A DNA stretch of 64,000 nucleotides from Pseudaquabacterium pictum (GTDB lineage: Bacteria; Pseudomonadota; Gammaproteobacteria; Burkholderiales; Burkholderiaceae_C). The position numbers and the translations under genes were made by a program. Below the pieces are notes generated by a model. The model was not told the origin of the DNA, made no database searches, and was given only the letters and a program-made list of their open reading frames with translations. Shown here piece by piece: positions 30,063 to 39,101 of the stretch. The stretch spans positions 186,001-250,000 of the forward strand of contig NZ_BJCL01000004.1 in NCBI RefSeq assembly GCF_005403045.1, given 5' to 3'. Within the stretch, counting starts at the first letter, position 1, and the number at the start of each line of letters is the position of its first letter.

Positions 30063-30144
30063 GTATCCCGCGCATTTCCGTGAACTAGGTCGCATCCCCG
30101 CCAACACGCTGGGGTCAAGGTTGGCGGGGGCGCCAGGGACCGGC

Positions 30145-30420
30145 TCAGTGCACCGGCAGCGGGCTGTCGGTGTCGCTCAGCGGCGCGGATGCCGCGTTCA
30201 ACATCAACGGCGCCGCGGTCTCGCTGGTGGCGGCGCTGGTGGCCAACTGGGCGGTGAACTCGGTGTAGGCGCGCACCGAGGCAGTGGCGCTGTCGGGCAC
30301 GGTGTCCGTCGGCGTGGTGGGCGGCGCGGGCGTCTCCGGGTGGTCATTGCTGCCGCCGCCGCAGGCGGCGAGCAGGGCAGCCGCCGCAGCGGCCACCCCC
30401 AGGCGAATCAGGCGTTGCAT
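30145..30420 (-). CDS. Small lipoprotein paired with DUF4331 gene (copy B)
   Basis: 91 residues, same length and plan as copy A: signal, lipobox LLAAC, Gly/Pro/Thr linker and an acidic tail ending LSDTDSPLPVH. The first 45 residues are identical to copy A and the DNA here is the same base for base, whereas the tail differs at scattered positions. The ATG at 30420 has the same AGGAGA site. It lies 23 bases after the stop of the DUF4331 copy B gene, so the pair is likely one transcript. Function unknown. Confidence 0.8.
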   Translation of the reverse strand: MQRLIRLGVAAAAAALLAACGGGSNDHPETPAPPTTPTDTVPDSATASVRAYTEFTAQLATSAATSETAAPLMLNAASAPLSDTDSPLPVH

Positions 30421-30487
30421 GGCGTGGTTCTCCTGGGTGTGCATCACTTGCTGCCCGGCAGCGGGGTGTTCAGGTACGGGAAGCCCG
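30284..30487. repeat. 204-base exact duplicate (second copy)
   Basis: Identical to 28242-28445 at every position I compared, and bounded by mismatches at both ends (A at 30283 where copy A has G, A at 30488 where copy A has G). It runs from the last DUF4331 codons across the gap and into the first half of the lipoprotein gene, so the identity includes non-coding bases. Confidence 0.85.
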
Positions 30488-31979
30488 ACAGCAGCGGCAC
30501 CACAGCCTGGTCGACCGCGTCGTGCAGCGAGAAGGCGGTGGCCCCCAGCGGCACCTTGGCCGGCGTGCAGTCGGTGCCGAAGCCCAGCGCGTTGGTGGTG
30601 CCGTTGGCCACGCACAGGCCGCCCATCACCGCCACCAGCGAGATGTCGACCACGTCGTCCTTCGGCCGGCGGCCATTGGGGTAGCCGGCGTTGTCGCTGC
30701 CACCGGCCAGGATGTTGCCGACGATGCCCAGCCGGTTCTGCTGCGCAAAAGGAACCGCCGGGATCGCGGTGTTCAGCCGCAGCATCTCGGCGCCGACCAC
30801 GTTCTTCGGCTTGTTCACGCCGGTGATGCCGGTCAGGAAGGTGGTGACCAGGTCGTTGCGCGGGAAGTTCGTCGGCGCAATGTTCGGCAGGGCCAGCGCA
30901 ATCTCCAGCAGCGCCGGCAGCGTGGGGTTGGTCACGTAGTCGATGAACTGGCCGTCGCCGCCGGGCACCGAGGCGTTGAACTTGTCCTTGTCCTTCAGGC
31001 CGATCACCACCTCGTTGACCAGGGGCATGCCCAGGCGCGAGACCTGCACCCAGGCGCCGCCGGGCTTCTCGCTGGCCTGGTGGCCGGACGGCGGCATCGG
31101 GTTCAGCAGCCGCGCCTGGCGCAGGCTGGCACTGGTCCAGCCGCCGATCACGTCGTCGCCATTGGTCAGGCAGCTCTTGTGCACCTCCAGCGCCAGCGCG
31201 GTGACGTTCTTGTCGCCGATGGTGTTGGGCGCGGCATTGATCAGCGCCGGGTTGGTGATGACGTTCACCGGTGCGTTGACCAGGTCGAAGATGGTGCCCA
31301 GGTTGACGGCGAACGGATCCTGCCGCTGGCCGACGAACACCTTGGCCGGCATGGCGCAGCCGGGGATGTTGACGGTGTGGATGTGCTTGGCAGCGTAGCC
31401 GGCGTAGTCGGGAATGGTCTTCACGCCGATGTTGTCGACCGGCTTGTCGAACTGCGTGGCGCCGCCGCTGGCGTTGGTGGCCATGCTGGCCGTGCCGGTG
31501 CGGCGGTCACCACGCACCACGGTCAGGCTGAAGCGCTCGGCCAGGTTCAGACTGGCATCACGCACATTGGCCACCTGGCCGGCCTGCACCAACGGAATGG
31601 CCACGTTCTTGCCGCCGATGGGCAGCGTCACGCCGGCGCCGGCGTTGGCCAGGGTGTTGGTGAAGCGGAACTGGAAGGTCAGGTCTTCCTTGGCATCACC
31701 GTTGTTGTCGACATGGATCTCGTACAGCGCATTCGGATCCATCGCGAAGTAGTTCGGGCCGCCGTAGGCATCCTGCAGCGGCTGGTAGTTGGCGATCAGC
31801 GTCACGTAGTCGGAGCGGCCAGCCTCGTAGCTGCGGAACATGTAGAAGTCGCTGGCGTCCACCTTGGGACTGGTGGTGATGAACGGCGCCTCGCGGTGGC
31901 TGGACGCGCCCACAGGGCCGGCAGCGGCCAGCAGCAGCGCAGCCATCAGCGGCGTCAGGGCGAAGAAGGGCTTGGTCAT
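30444..31979 (-). CDS. DUF4331 domain protein, exported (copy B)
   Basis: 511 residues, a tandem paralogue of 28402-29946. The signal peptide again ends in GPVGASS and the mature protein opens SSHREAPFIT. Compared with copy A, three residues are missing near the middle (LTNGDDVIGG against LKAGETGDDVIGG), and most changes are conservative. The ATG at 31979 follows GAGGAAATCCC. Upstream lies a 175-base gap with an AATTCTTTTG stretch that could hold the promoter for this pair. It is the first gene of the four-gene minus-strand array. No function is proven for the family. Confidence 0.9.
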   Translation of the reverse strand: MTKPFFALTPLMAALLLAAAGPVGASSHREAPFITTSPKVDASDFYMFRSYEAGRSDYVTLIANYQPLQDAYGGPNYFAMDPNALYEIHVDNNGDAKEDLTFQFRFTNTLANAGAGVTLPIGGKNVAIPLVQAGQVANVRDASLNLAERFSLTVVRGDRRTGTASMATNASGGATQFDKPVDNIGVKTIPDYAGYAAKHIHTVNIPGCAMPAKVFVGQRQDPFAVNLGTIFDLVNAPVNVITNPALINAAPNTIGDKNVTALALEVHKSCLTNGDDVIGGWTSASLRQARLLNPMPPSGHQASEKPGGAWVQVSRLGMPLVNEVVIGLKDKDKFNASVPGGDGQFIDYVTNPTLPALLEIALALPNIAPTNFPRNDLVTTFLTGITGVNKPKNVVGAEMLRLNTAIPAVPFAQQNRLGIVGNILAGGSDNAGYPNGRRPKDDVVDISLVAVMGGLCVANGTTNALGFGTDCTPAKVPLGATAFSLHDAVDQAVVPLLSGFPYLNTPLPGSK

Positions 31980-32154
31980 GGGATTTCCTCAAGGTGGAAG
32001 GGTGGCGAGAACCCCCACTTACGCGGTCCGTCCGGCAGCGGATGCAGCCCCGGATGCAAAGCCCGGCAAAATTCTTTTGTCGTGCGATGCGTGCTGCAGT
32101 TGCATCCGATCCGCGGGCGGGCACGTATCGCGGGAACCCAACTGGAGATCCGCC

Positions 32155-32760
32155 ATGCACCCACTGCCTGCCATCACCCGCTTCCTGCGCACCGCCACCC
32201 TGGCTGCGCTGCCCTGGTTCGCCCTGGCACCTGCCGCGCAGGCGGGCCCCTTGGTGTTTGCACCCTTTGCCGGCAGCGGCAATGCGGTGCTGTTCGATGC
32301 CAGCACCGGCGAAGGCGGCTGGGTCGGATCGGTGGTGCAGACCCCTGACCCGGGCGTGGCCGTCCCGCTGGACTTCGTCAGCGTGGTGTCCTTCCAATTC
32401 GATGCGCTGACGCGGATGCTGAGCGGCCAGTTCGAGTTCACCCGCAGCACCGATCTGGGCGCCACGCTGTTCGGCCAGGTGACCGGCAGCACCACCGATG
32501 CCGACCTGTTCAACCTGGGCGGGCAGCTGGCGCTGGACTACACCATCCGCGGTGGCACCGGTGACTTCGCCGGCGCCAACGGCTTCGGGCTGTCGTTCCT
32601 GACCTACGACCCGGCCGGAACGCTCGACAACTACCTGGAAGACGGCCTGCTCGTCTTCGCCGTGCCCGAACCGGGCTCCCTGCCGCTGCTGGCCGGTGCA
32701 CTGGGCCTGCTGGTGGTGCTGCAGCGCCGCCGCGAAGCGCCGCAACGCCTGCAGCGCTGA
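32155..32760 (+). CDS. PEP-CTERM sorting domain protein
   Basis: 201 residues. A signal peptide (ATLAALPWFALAPAAQA, cut at about residue 28) is followed by a beta-rich middle and the C-terminal sorting signal: VPEPGSLPLLAGALGLLVV then the basic RRR tail. PEP-CTERM proteins are cut and anchored or released by exosortase during exopolysaccharide or floc formation; no exosortase is in the window. The ATG at 32155 has GGAG seven bases upstream. It is divergent to the DUF4331 array. Function unknown, probably at the cell surface. Confidence 0.88.
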   Translation: MHPLPAITRFLRTATLAALPWFALAPAAQAGPLVFAPFAGSGNAVLFDASTGEGGWVGSVVQTPDPGVAVPLDFVSVVSFQFDALTRMLSGQFEFTRSTDLGATLFGQVTGSTTDADLFNLGGQLALDYTIRGGTGDFAGANGFGLSFLTYDPAGTLDNYLEDGLLVFAVPEPGSLPLLAGALGLLVVLQRRREAPQRLQR

Positions 32761-32853
32761 CGGCTGGCGCCCCTCGTCGGATCGGACGATGGGCGCGCAG
32801 CGGGGGGCTGCTTACGATGCCCGGTCCATCCAAGACCCGAGGAACGCCCGCCC

Positions 32854-33633
32854 ATGACCGCCCCCGCCGTGCTGATCGAGAAGCTGCCCGACCATGTCAC
32901 CCTGGTCACCATCAACCGGCCCGAGGCCCGCAATGCCGTCAATGGCGACGTGGCCGCCGGGCTGGATGCCGCCATCACCCAGACCGAGGCCGATGTCGAC
33001 TGCTGGGTGGTGATCCTCACCGGCGTGGGCAACGACGCCTTCAGCGCCGGCGCCGACCTGAAGGCGGTGTCCAGCGGCAACGGCCACCTGCTGCGCACCG
33101 AGCGCGGCGGCTTTGCCGGTTTCGTGACCGCGCCGCGCAGCAAGCCCTGGATCGCCGCGGTCAACGGCCCGGCACTGGCCGGCGGCTGCGAGCTGGCCCT
33201 GGCCTGTGATCTGCGTGTGGCCGTGCCCGAATCCCGCTTCGGCCTGCCCGAGGTCAAGCGCGGCCTGATCGCGTCGGCCGGCGGCCTGTACCGCCTGCCG
33301 CGCGCGCTGCCGCAGGCGGTGGCGCTGGAGATGATCCTGACCGGCGACCCCATCCCCGCCGAACGTGCGCATGCGCTGGGCATGGTCAATGCGCTGGCGC
33401 CGCGGGACCAGCTGCTGGCCACCGCCCAGGCACTGGCCGCGCGCATCACCGTGAACGCGCCGGTGTCGGTGCGCCACAGCCTGAGCGTCGCCCGCCAGTC
33501 GCAGGACCTGAGCGATGCCGAGCTGATGGCCGTCTCGCAGACCGCCCAGGCCGCCAACATGACCAGCGAGGACTTCAAGGAAGGCCCGCGCGCCTTCATC
33601 GAGAAGCGCGCCCCGCGCTGGACGGGCAAATGA
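32854..33633 (+). CDS. Enoyl-CoA hydratase/isomerase (crotonase) family protein
   Basis: 259 residues. The oxyanion-hole segments are seen in NDAFSAGADLK and NGPALAGGCELALACD, and the first catalytic-Glu block in RFGLPEVKRGL. The position of the second Glu (in SAGGLYRLPRALP) is not conserved as Glu in the way mitochondrial hydratase has it, so another crotonase reaction (isomerase, hydrolase) is possible. It overlaps the downstream thiolase-fold gene by four bases (ATGA), so the two act in one pathway of acyl-CoA degradation. Confidence 0.92.
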   Translation: MTAPAVLIEKLPDHVTLVTINRPEARNAVNGDVAAGLDAAITQTEADVDCWVVILTGVGNDAFSAGADLKAVSSGNGHLLRTERGGFAGFVTAPRSKPWIAAVNGPALAGGCELALACDLRVAVPESRFGLPEVKRGLIASAGGLYRLPRALPQAVALEMILTGDPIPAERAHALGMVNALAPRDQLLATAQALAARITVNAPVSVRHSLSVARQSQDLSDAELMAVSQTAQAANMTSEDFKEGPRAFIEKRAPRWTGK

Positions 33634-35168
33634 GCTGGCAGGACCGGCTGCCGGTGCTGGTCGGCGTCGGCCAGATCACCCAGCGCGAACCAGACCCGCG
33701 GGCCGCGATGGGCCCGCTGGACCTGATGGCCGCTGCGGCCAAGGCAGCGGCCGAGGACAGCGGCGCCGGCCCGGCGCTGCTCGCCGCGCTGGACCAGCTG
33801 ACGGTGATCCGCCTGTTCGCCGACACCAGCCCGCGCTTCGTCAGCCCCTTCGGCAAGCAGACGAATCCGCCGGTCAGCGTGGCGCGGCGCCTCGGCGCGG
33901 ACCACGTGCGCCAGCATGTCTACACCTGGCCCGGCGGCAACATGCCGCAGTACTGCCTGAACCGGCTGGGCGAGGCCATCACCCGCGGCGAGGTGGAGGC
34001 GGCCATGGTCGTCGGCGCCGAGGCGCTGTCCACGCAGAAGGCGGCGCAGCGCCAGGGCGTGGCGCTCGACTGGGCCGAGGACCTGGGCGGCACGCACCAC
34101 ACCTGGGGCGTGTCGCGCCGCGGCTGGTCGGACCTGGAAGACCGCCATGGCGCGCGCGCGGCGATCACCATGTACCCGATGTTCGAGCATGCCATCCGCG
34201 GCCGGCTGGGCCGCAGCGTGGCCGATCACCAGGCGGCCATCGGCACGCTGCTGGCGCGCTTTGCCGCGGTGGCCGCCGCCAACCCGCTGGCCGACCGGCG
34301 TGCCGGCTACGGCGCGGCGCAGATCAGCACGCCGGCAGCCGACAACAAGTTCATCGCCCACCCGTACACCCGGCTGATGAGCGCCAATGCCTTCATCGAC
34401 CAGGGCGCGGCGGTGGCCATGACCAGCGTGGCCAAGGCCCGGTCGCTCGGCATTCCGCCCGACAAGTGGGTCTACCTGCACGGCTGCGCCGACGGCCACG
34501 ACCACTGGCATGTCACCGAACGGCGGGATCTGCATTCCTCACCGGCGATGCAGCAGGTCTTCGCCCAGGCCTTCGACATGGCCGGCTGCACGCTGGCCGA
34601 CATCGGCGTGCTCGACATCTACAGCTGCTTCGCCAGCGCGGTGGAAGTGGCCTGCGACGCGCTGGGCCTGGCCCAGGACGACCCGCGTGGCCTCACCGTC
34701 ACCGGCGGGCTGCCGTACTTCGGCGGGCCGGGCAACAACTACGTGACCCACAGCATCGCCGAGATGGTGCAGCGGGTGCGGGCCCGCCCCGGCGTCAAGG
34801 GCCTGGTGACGGCCAACGGCAACTACCTGACCAAGCACTCGGCCGGCATCTACAGCACCGAGCCGCCGGCGCGGCCGTTCGCGCCGGCCGATCCGGCGCT
34901 GCTGCAGGCCCGGCTGGATGCGATCCCGCGTCCACCGCTGGTCGAGCTGGCCGACGGCGCGGCCACGGTGGAGAGCTACACCGTCAGCCACGACGGCCAG
35001 GGCCCGGTCAACGCGGTGGTGATCGGCCGTCTGGGCGACGGCAGCCGCTTCATCGCCAACACGCCGGCCGATGCGGCGCTGTGGCAGGCCATGCAGACCG
35101 AGGACTTCCTCGGCCGCCGTGGCCAGGTGGCCAACGACGGCCGCATCAACCGCTTCACGCCGGCCTGA
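33630..35168 (+). CDS. Thiolase-fold acetyl-CoA acetyltransferase-like protein with C-terminal domain
   Basis: 512 residues, longer than ordinary thiolases (about 390). The N-terminal thiolase half opens LPVLVGVGQITQRE. At the nucleophile position the pattern reads TWPGGNMPQYCLNRL, so the Cys is shifted or absent and classical thiolysis is doubtful. The thiolase C-terminal region follows (GVLDIYSCFASAVEVACDALGL; YFGGPGNNYVTHSI), then about 100 residues that may be an OB-type domain (AVVIGRLGDGSRFIANT). Its ATG overlaps the stop of the crotonase gene by four bases. A role in CoA-ester breakdown, perhaps as an aldolase-like partner, is inferred. Confidence 0.85.
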   Translation: MSWQDRLPVLVGVGQITQREPDPRAAMGPLDLMAAAAKAAAEDSGAGPALLAALDQLTVIRLFADTSPRFVSPFGKQTNPPVSVARRLGADHVRQHVYTWPGGNMPQYCLNRLGEAITRGEVEAAMVVGAEALSTQKAAQRQGVALDWAEDLGGTHHTWGVSRRGWSDLEDRHGARAAITMYPMFEHAIRGRLGRSVADHQAAIGTLLARFAAVAAANPLADRRAGYGAAQISTPAADNKFIAHPYTRLMSANAFIDQGAAVAMTSVAKARSLGIPPDKWVYLHGCADGHDHWHVTERRDLHSSPAMQQVFAQAFDMAGCTLADIGVLDIYSCFASAVEVACDALGLAQDDPRGLTVTGGLPYFGGPGNNYVTHSIAEMVQRVRARPGVKGLVTANGNYLTKHSAGIYSTEPPARPFAPADPALLQARLDAIPRPPLVELADGAATVESYTVSHDGQGPVNAVVIGRLGDGSRFIANTPADAALWQAMQTEDFLGRRGQVANDGRINRFTPA

Positions 35169-37062
35169 GCGGCGGAGCGGTCGCCGGGCCAGTGTCGACC
35201 TCCACCCGGCCGCGGCCGGCCTGCTTGCCGCGGTACATCGCCTGGTCGGCACGGCGCAGCAGCGATTCCAGCGGCTCGGGCTGCTCCACATAGGCGCAGC
35301 CGGCGGTCAGGCCCAGCGGCAGGTCGGCCCGCTCGGGCAGCAGCGGCGTGGCCAGTGCATCGACCAGGTTGCGGCCCAGGGCCTGCGCCTGGGCAGGGTG
35401 GTGCAGGCCCTCGGCCACCAGCACGAATTCATCGCCGCCCAGCCGTGCCAGCACATCGCCCGGGCGGATGCGGCTGCGCAGCCGGTCGGCCAGCGCGGCC
35501 AGCAGCCGGTCGCCCACCGCATGGCCATGGGCGTCGTTGACGGCCTTGAAGCCATCCAGGTCGATCATGTAGACCGCCAGGCCGTGGCCCGGCCGGGCGC
35601 GGGCCAACGATTCCTGCACCACCGCATCCAGCCCGCGGCGGTTGGGCAGCAGCGTCAGCGGGTCGGTCTCGGCCAGGTTGCGCAGGTGGCCGGCCTCGCG
35701 GGCCGCATGCTCGGCGCGGGCCAGGCGCTCGCGCTGGCGCAGCACCACCACCTGCAGGAACAGCAGCAGGTCCAGCACCGCGGCGATCTGGAAGGCATGC
35801 AGGGTCAGCGGCTGCGCCGGCAACCGGCCGTAGGACACGCCCATCAAGGTGAACACACCCAGGTAGTAGCCCAGCCAGGCCAGCAACAGGTACACGCCGG
35901 TGGCATCGCCCAGCCGCACCCGCGACCAGGCCCGCGACAGCGCCAGCAGCGCCGGCAGCATGCCCACCGTGCCGGCCACCGCGCTGACCCCGGCGATGCC
36001 GATGGCGTCCACCGCGAACAGCAGCGCCGTGGCCAGCATCACCGCGGCACCCAGCCGCATCGTGGTGCTGAAGCCGCGCCAGCCGGCCTGGTCGCGCAGC
36101 ACCGCCTCGGTGTAGAGGAAGCTGGCGCACTGCGCCAGCAGCGCGGCCATGCCGGCGCCATGGCGCAACGCCCAGGCATGGCCCGGCCACAGGAACTGCG
36201 CTGCCAGGCCGAACTGCGCCAGCGACACGGTCAGCGAACAGGCCACCATGAAGGCGTACTTCAGGTGCAGGCTGTCGCGGTGCCACCAGGCCTGGCCCAG
36301 GCTGTAGGCCAGCAGGGCCAGGCTCAAGCCGGCCAGCAGCGCCTGCAGGGATTGCGCAGCCAGCGTGTTGTCGATGTAGGGGCCGGGCTTGCTCATGCGC
36401 AGCGGCAGGATCAGCGGCGCCTCCGATCGCGCGCGCAGCAGCAGCACCAGGTCCTGCCCGGCCGGCAGCGTCAGCCGGGCGGTGGGCACGCGGGCGCTCA
36501 GCCGCTCCAGCGCGCCGATCTGGCCGGCGGCCAGCACCGCGCCACGGGCATCCAGCAGGTGGTAGGACAGGTGCTGCACCGAGGCATGGTCGGATTCCAG
36601 GATCCACTGCCCGTCCGAGCTGGCCGGCACCCGCAGCGGCACCGCCAGCCAGACCGCACCGCGCTGCAGGCCGAGCGTGCCCGGCTGCGTGGGCGGCTGG
36701 CTGAACTGCCGCAGCCGCTGGTGCGCGCCGGCCAGGTCGAGCCGGCCGTCAGCGTCGGGCAGCCAGCGCACCGCCGGCCACAGCGGCACCACGCCCGCGG
36801 CGTCGTCGAGCACTGCCGGCACGGCCGGTGCGGCCTGCGCCCACGCAGTGCCGCCCAGCAGCCAGCCAAGGATCAGCAGCAGGAACCAGCACCACCACCG
36901 ATGCAGGCTGCCGCGGCCACCACCGGCCCTGAGCCTGCCCGTCCATCCACCCACCGCATGCAACTCGCTGCCCTTTCGTGCCTGTCCTGGCGTGATGGCT
37001 GCATTCTGCCGGCGCCGGGCGGTGCACCGCACCGCGCTGTCACCTGCCATACGCCGCCGCAC
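35155..37062 (-). CDS. Diguanylate cyclase with 7TMR-DISM sensor (GGDEF)
   Basis: Up to 635 residues. A signal peptide ending AWAQA (about residues 55-76) is followed by a periplasmic 7TMR-DISM extracellular region (about 80-235), seven hydrophobic helices (about 240-430) and a short coiled coil. The GGDEF domain has the intact motif at 542-546 and the product-inhibition RxxD site (RPGD, 533-536) five residues upstream, so it should make c-di-GMP and be feedback inhibited. The first ATG puts 55 odd residues before the signal; a GTG at 36945 gives a normal signal peptide and may be the real start. It is divergent to the SMP-30 gene and its stop overlaps the thiolase-fold gene by 14 bases. Confidence 0.9.
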   Translation of the reverse strand: MRRRMAGDSAVRCTARRRQNAAITPGQARKGSELHAVGGWTGRLRAGGGRGSLHRWWCWFLLLILGWLLGGTAWAQAAPAVPAVLDDAAGVVPLWPAVRWLPDADGRLDLAGAHQRLRQFSQPPTQPGTLGLQRGAVWLAVPLRVPASSDGQWILESDHASVQHLSYHLLDARGAVLAAGQIGALERLSARVPTARLTLPAGQDLVLLLRARSEAPLILPLRMSKPGPYIDNTLAAQSLQALLAGLSLALLAYSLGQAWWHRDSLHLKYAFMVACSLTVSLAQFGLAAQFLWPGHAWALRHGAGMAALLAQCASFLYTEAVLRDQAGWRGFSTTMRLGAAVMLATALLFAVDAIGIAGVSAVAGTVGMLPALLALSRAWSRVRLGDATGVYLLLAWLGYYLGVFTLMGVSYGRLPAQPLTLHAFQIAAVLDLLLFLQVVVLRQRERLARAEHAAREAGHLRNLAETDPLTLLPNRRGLDAVVQESLARARPGHGLAVYMIDLDGFKAVNDAHGHAVGDRLLAALADRLRSRIRPGDVLARLGGDEFVLVAEGLHHPAQAQALGRNLVDALATPLLPERADLPLGLTAGCAYVEQPEPLESLLRRADQAMYRGKQAGRGRVEVDTGPATAPPLRPA

Positions 37063-37108
37063 CCGGGCCCGGGTCTATGCTGGCCGATCCAACCTGGAGG
37101 AGAGCCCG

Positions 37109-38038
37109 ATGAAGGTGCGTGAAATCGCCAGCGGCCTGCAGTTCCCCGAGGGCCCGGTGGCCTTGTCCGACGGCTCGGTGCTGGTCGTCGAGATCGCCCG
37201 AGGCACGCTGAGCCGGGTGACGCCGGACGGCCGCATCCATGTCGTGGCCGACCTCGGCGGCGGCCCCAATGGTGCGGCCATCGGGCCCGACGGCGCGGTC
37301 TATGTCTGCAACAACGGCGGCTTCCGCTGGCACACCGAGGCCGACGGCTGCCTGCGCCCGGTGGCCCAGGCCGACGACTACTCCGGCGGCCGCATCGAGC
37401 GTGTGAACCTGGTCACCGGCCAGGCCGAGCGGGTCTGTGACAGCGTGGAAGGGCGCGCGCTGCGCGGCCCCAACGACATCGTCTTCGATGCCCAGGGCGG
37501 CTTCTACTTCACCGACCTGGGCAAGGGCCGAGAGTTCGACATGGACATGGGCGCGGTGCACTACGGCCATGCCGACGGCCGCGCGGCCCACGTGGTGGCA
37601 CGGCCGCTGCTCACGCCCAACGGCGTGGGCCTGTCGCCCGACGGCCAGACCCTGTACTACGCCGAGACCGCCGGCGCCCGGCTCTGGGCCTACGACATCA
37701 CCGCCCCGGGCCAGGTGCAGAAGCACGCCTGGCCATCGCCCAATGGCGGGCGTCTGCTCACCGCATCGCCGGGCGGGGGGCTGCAGCGCTTCGATTCGCT
37801 GGCGGTGGACGCGCTGGGCAACATCTGCGTGGCCACGCTGATGCACGGCGGCATCAGCATCGTCTCGCCCGACGGTCGGCTGGTCAGCCATGTGCCGCTG
37901 CCCGACCGCATGACCACCAACCTGTGCTTCGGCGGCCCGGGGCTGCGCACCGCGTATGTCACGCTGTCGGGCACCGGCAAGCTGATCGCCATCGACGACT
38001 GGCCGATCCCCGGCCTGCCCCTGCACTTCAACGCATGA
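37109..38038 (+). CDS. SMP-30/gluconolactonase family protein
   Basis: 309 residues of a six-bladed beta-propeller. Divalent-metal residues of the family are visible: Glu at 14 (LQFPEGPV), the Asn-Asp in LRGPNDIVFDAQGGFYFTDL, and the Asp in FDSLAVDALGNICVA. The family hydrolyses lactones or sugar-acid esters; the substrate here is unknown. The ATG at 37109 has GGAGGAGA upstream. The gene overlaps the downstream phosphotransferase by four bases (ATGA). Confidence 0.92.
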   Translation: MKVREIASGLQFPEGPVALSDGSVLVVEIARGTLSRVTPDGRIHVVADLGGGPNGAAIGPDGAVYVCNNGGFRWHTEADGCLRPVAQADDYSGGRIERVNLVTGQAERVCDSVEGRALRGPNDIVFDAQGGFYFTDLGKGREFDMDMGAVHYGHADGRAAHVVARPLLTPNGVGLSPDGQTLYYAETAGARLWAYDITAPGQVQKHAWPSPNGGRLLTASPGGGLQRFDSLAVDALGNICVATLMHGGISIVSPDGRLVSHVPLPDRMTTNLCFGGPGLRTAYVTLSGTGKLIAIDDWPIPGLPLHFNA

Positions 38039-39090
38039 CCACGACCACCGATCCCGGCGCGCCGTCCATCGGCGCGGTGCGCAGCAACCAGCAACTCGAC
38101 CAGCCGGCGCTGGAAGCCTGGTTCCGCGCCCATGTCGACAACCCGGCCGAGCCGCTGCAGCTGCAGCAGTTCCAGCGCGGCGCGTCCAACCCCACCTACC
38201 TGCTGAGCGCCGGCACCCGGCGCTGGGTGCTGCGCAAGAAGCCGCCCGGCACGTTGCTGGCCAGCGCCCACCAGGTGGACCGCGAGTTCCGTGTGATGCA
38301 GGCGCTGGGCGGCATCGGCTTCCCGGTGCCGCGGGTGCGGGCCTACTGCGACGATGCGTCGGTCATCGGCACCGCCTTCTACGTGATGGACTTCCTGGAA
38401 GGCCGCATCTTCCGCGATGCCCGGCTGCCCGGCATGGCGCCCGCCGAACGTGCCGCCATCTACGACGACCTCAACGCCACGCTGGCGCGGCTGCACCAGG
38501 TCGATGTGGCCGCCATCGGCCTGGCCGACTACGGCCGGCCCGGCAACTACTTCCAGCGCCAGATCGACCGCTGGATCAAGCAGTACCGCGGCGCCGAGAC
38601 CGAGACGATCCCGGCGATGGAACGGCTGATGGCCGAGCTGCCAGGCCGCATCCCGCCCGGTGACGAGACCGCCATCGCCCACGGCGACTACCGGCTGGAG
38701 AACGTGATGTTCCACCCCACCGAGCCGCGGGTGATCGCGGTGCTCGACTGGGAGCTGTCCACCCTGGGCCATCCGCTGGCCGACATCGCCTACGGCTGCA
38801 TCCTCTACCACTCCGACAGCGAGAGCTGGGGCACGCTCAAGGGCCTGGACTTCCGCGCCGCCGGCATCCCCGACGAGGACGCGTACGTGGCCGCCTATTG
38901 CCGGCGCACCGGGCGGGCCAGCATCCCCGGCTTCAACGTCTACCTGGCGTTCTCGATGTTCCGGCTGGCGTCCATCGGCCAGGGCGTGTTCAAGCGCAAC
39001 CTGGTGGGCATCGGCAATGCGCCGGCCTCGCGCGACAACAGCCACACCCACCACCTCGCCAGCACGGCCTGCGCCATCCTGGACCGCTGA
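38035..39090 (+). CDS. Phosphotransferase family protein (ACAD10/11 kinase-like)
   Basis: 351 residues of the aminoglycoside-phosphotransferase/choline-kinase fold. It contains the N-lobe pattern QFQRGASNPTYLL and RRWVLRKKPPG, the Brenner motif HGDYRLENVMF and the metal-binding VLDWELSTLGHPLAD. These match the kinase-like proteins that go with acyl-CoA dehydrogenases (as in the ACAD10/11 fusion), which phosphorylate 4-hydroxyacyl-CoA for catabolism. That specific role is inference from family; no such dehydrogenase sits next to it here, though one is at 13325-14530. It is coupled to the SMP-30 gene by a 4-base overlap. Confidence 0.92.
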   Translation: MTTTTDPGAPSIGAVRSNQQLDQPALEAWFRAHVDNPAEPLQLQQFQRGASNPTYLLSAGTRRWVLRKKPPGTLLASAHQVDREFRVMQALGGIGFPVPRVRAYCDDASVIGTAFYVMDFLEGRIFRDARLPGMAPAERAAIYDDLNATLARLHQVDVAAIGLADYGRPGNYFQRQIDRWIKQYRGAETETIPAMERLMAELPGRIPPGDETAIAHGDYRLENVMFHPTEPRVIAVLDWELSTLGHPLADIAYGCILYHSDSESWGTLKGLDFRAAGIPDEDAYVAAYCRRTGRASIPGFNVYLAFSMFRLASIGQGVFKRNLVGIGNAPASRDNSHTHHLASTACAILDR

Positions 39091-39101
39091 CGCGCGCAGC
39101 C

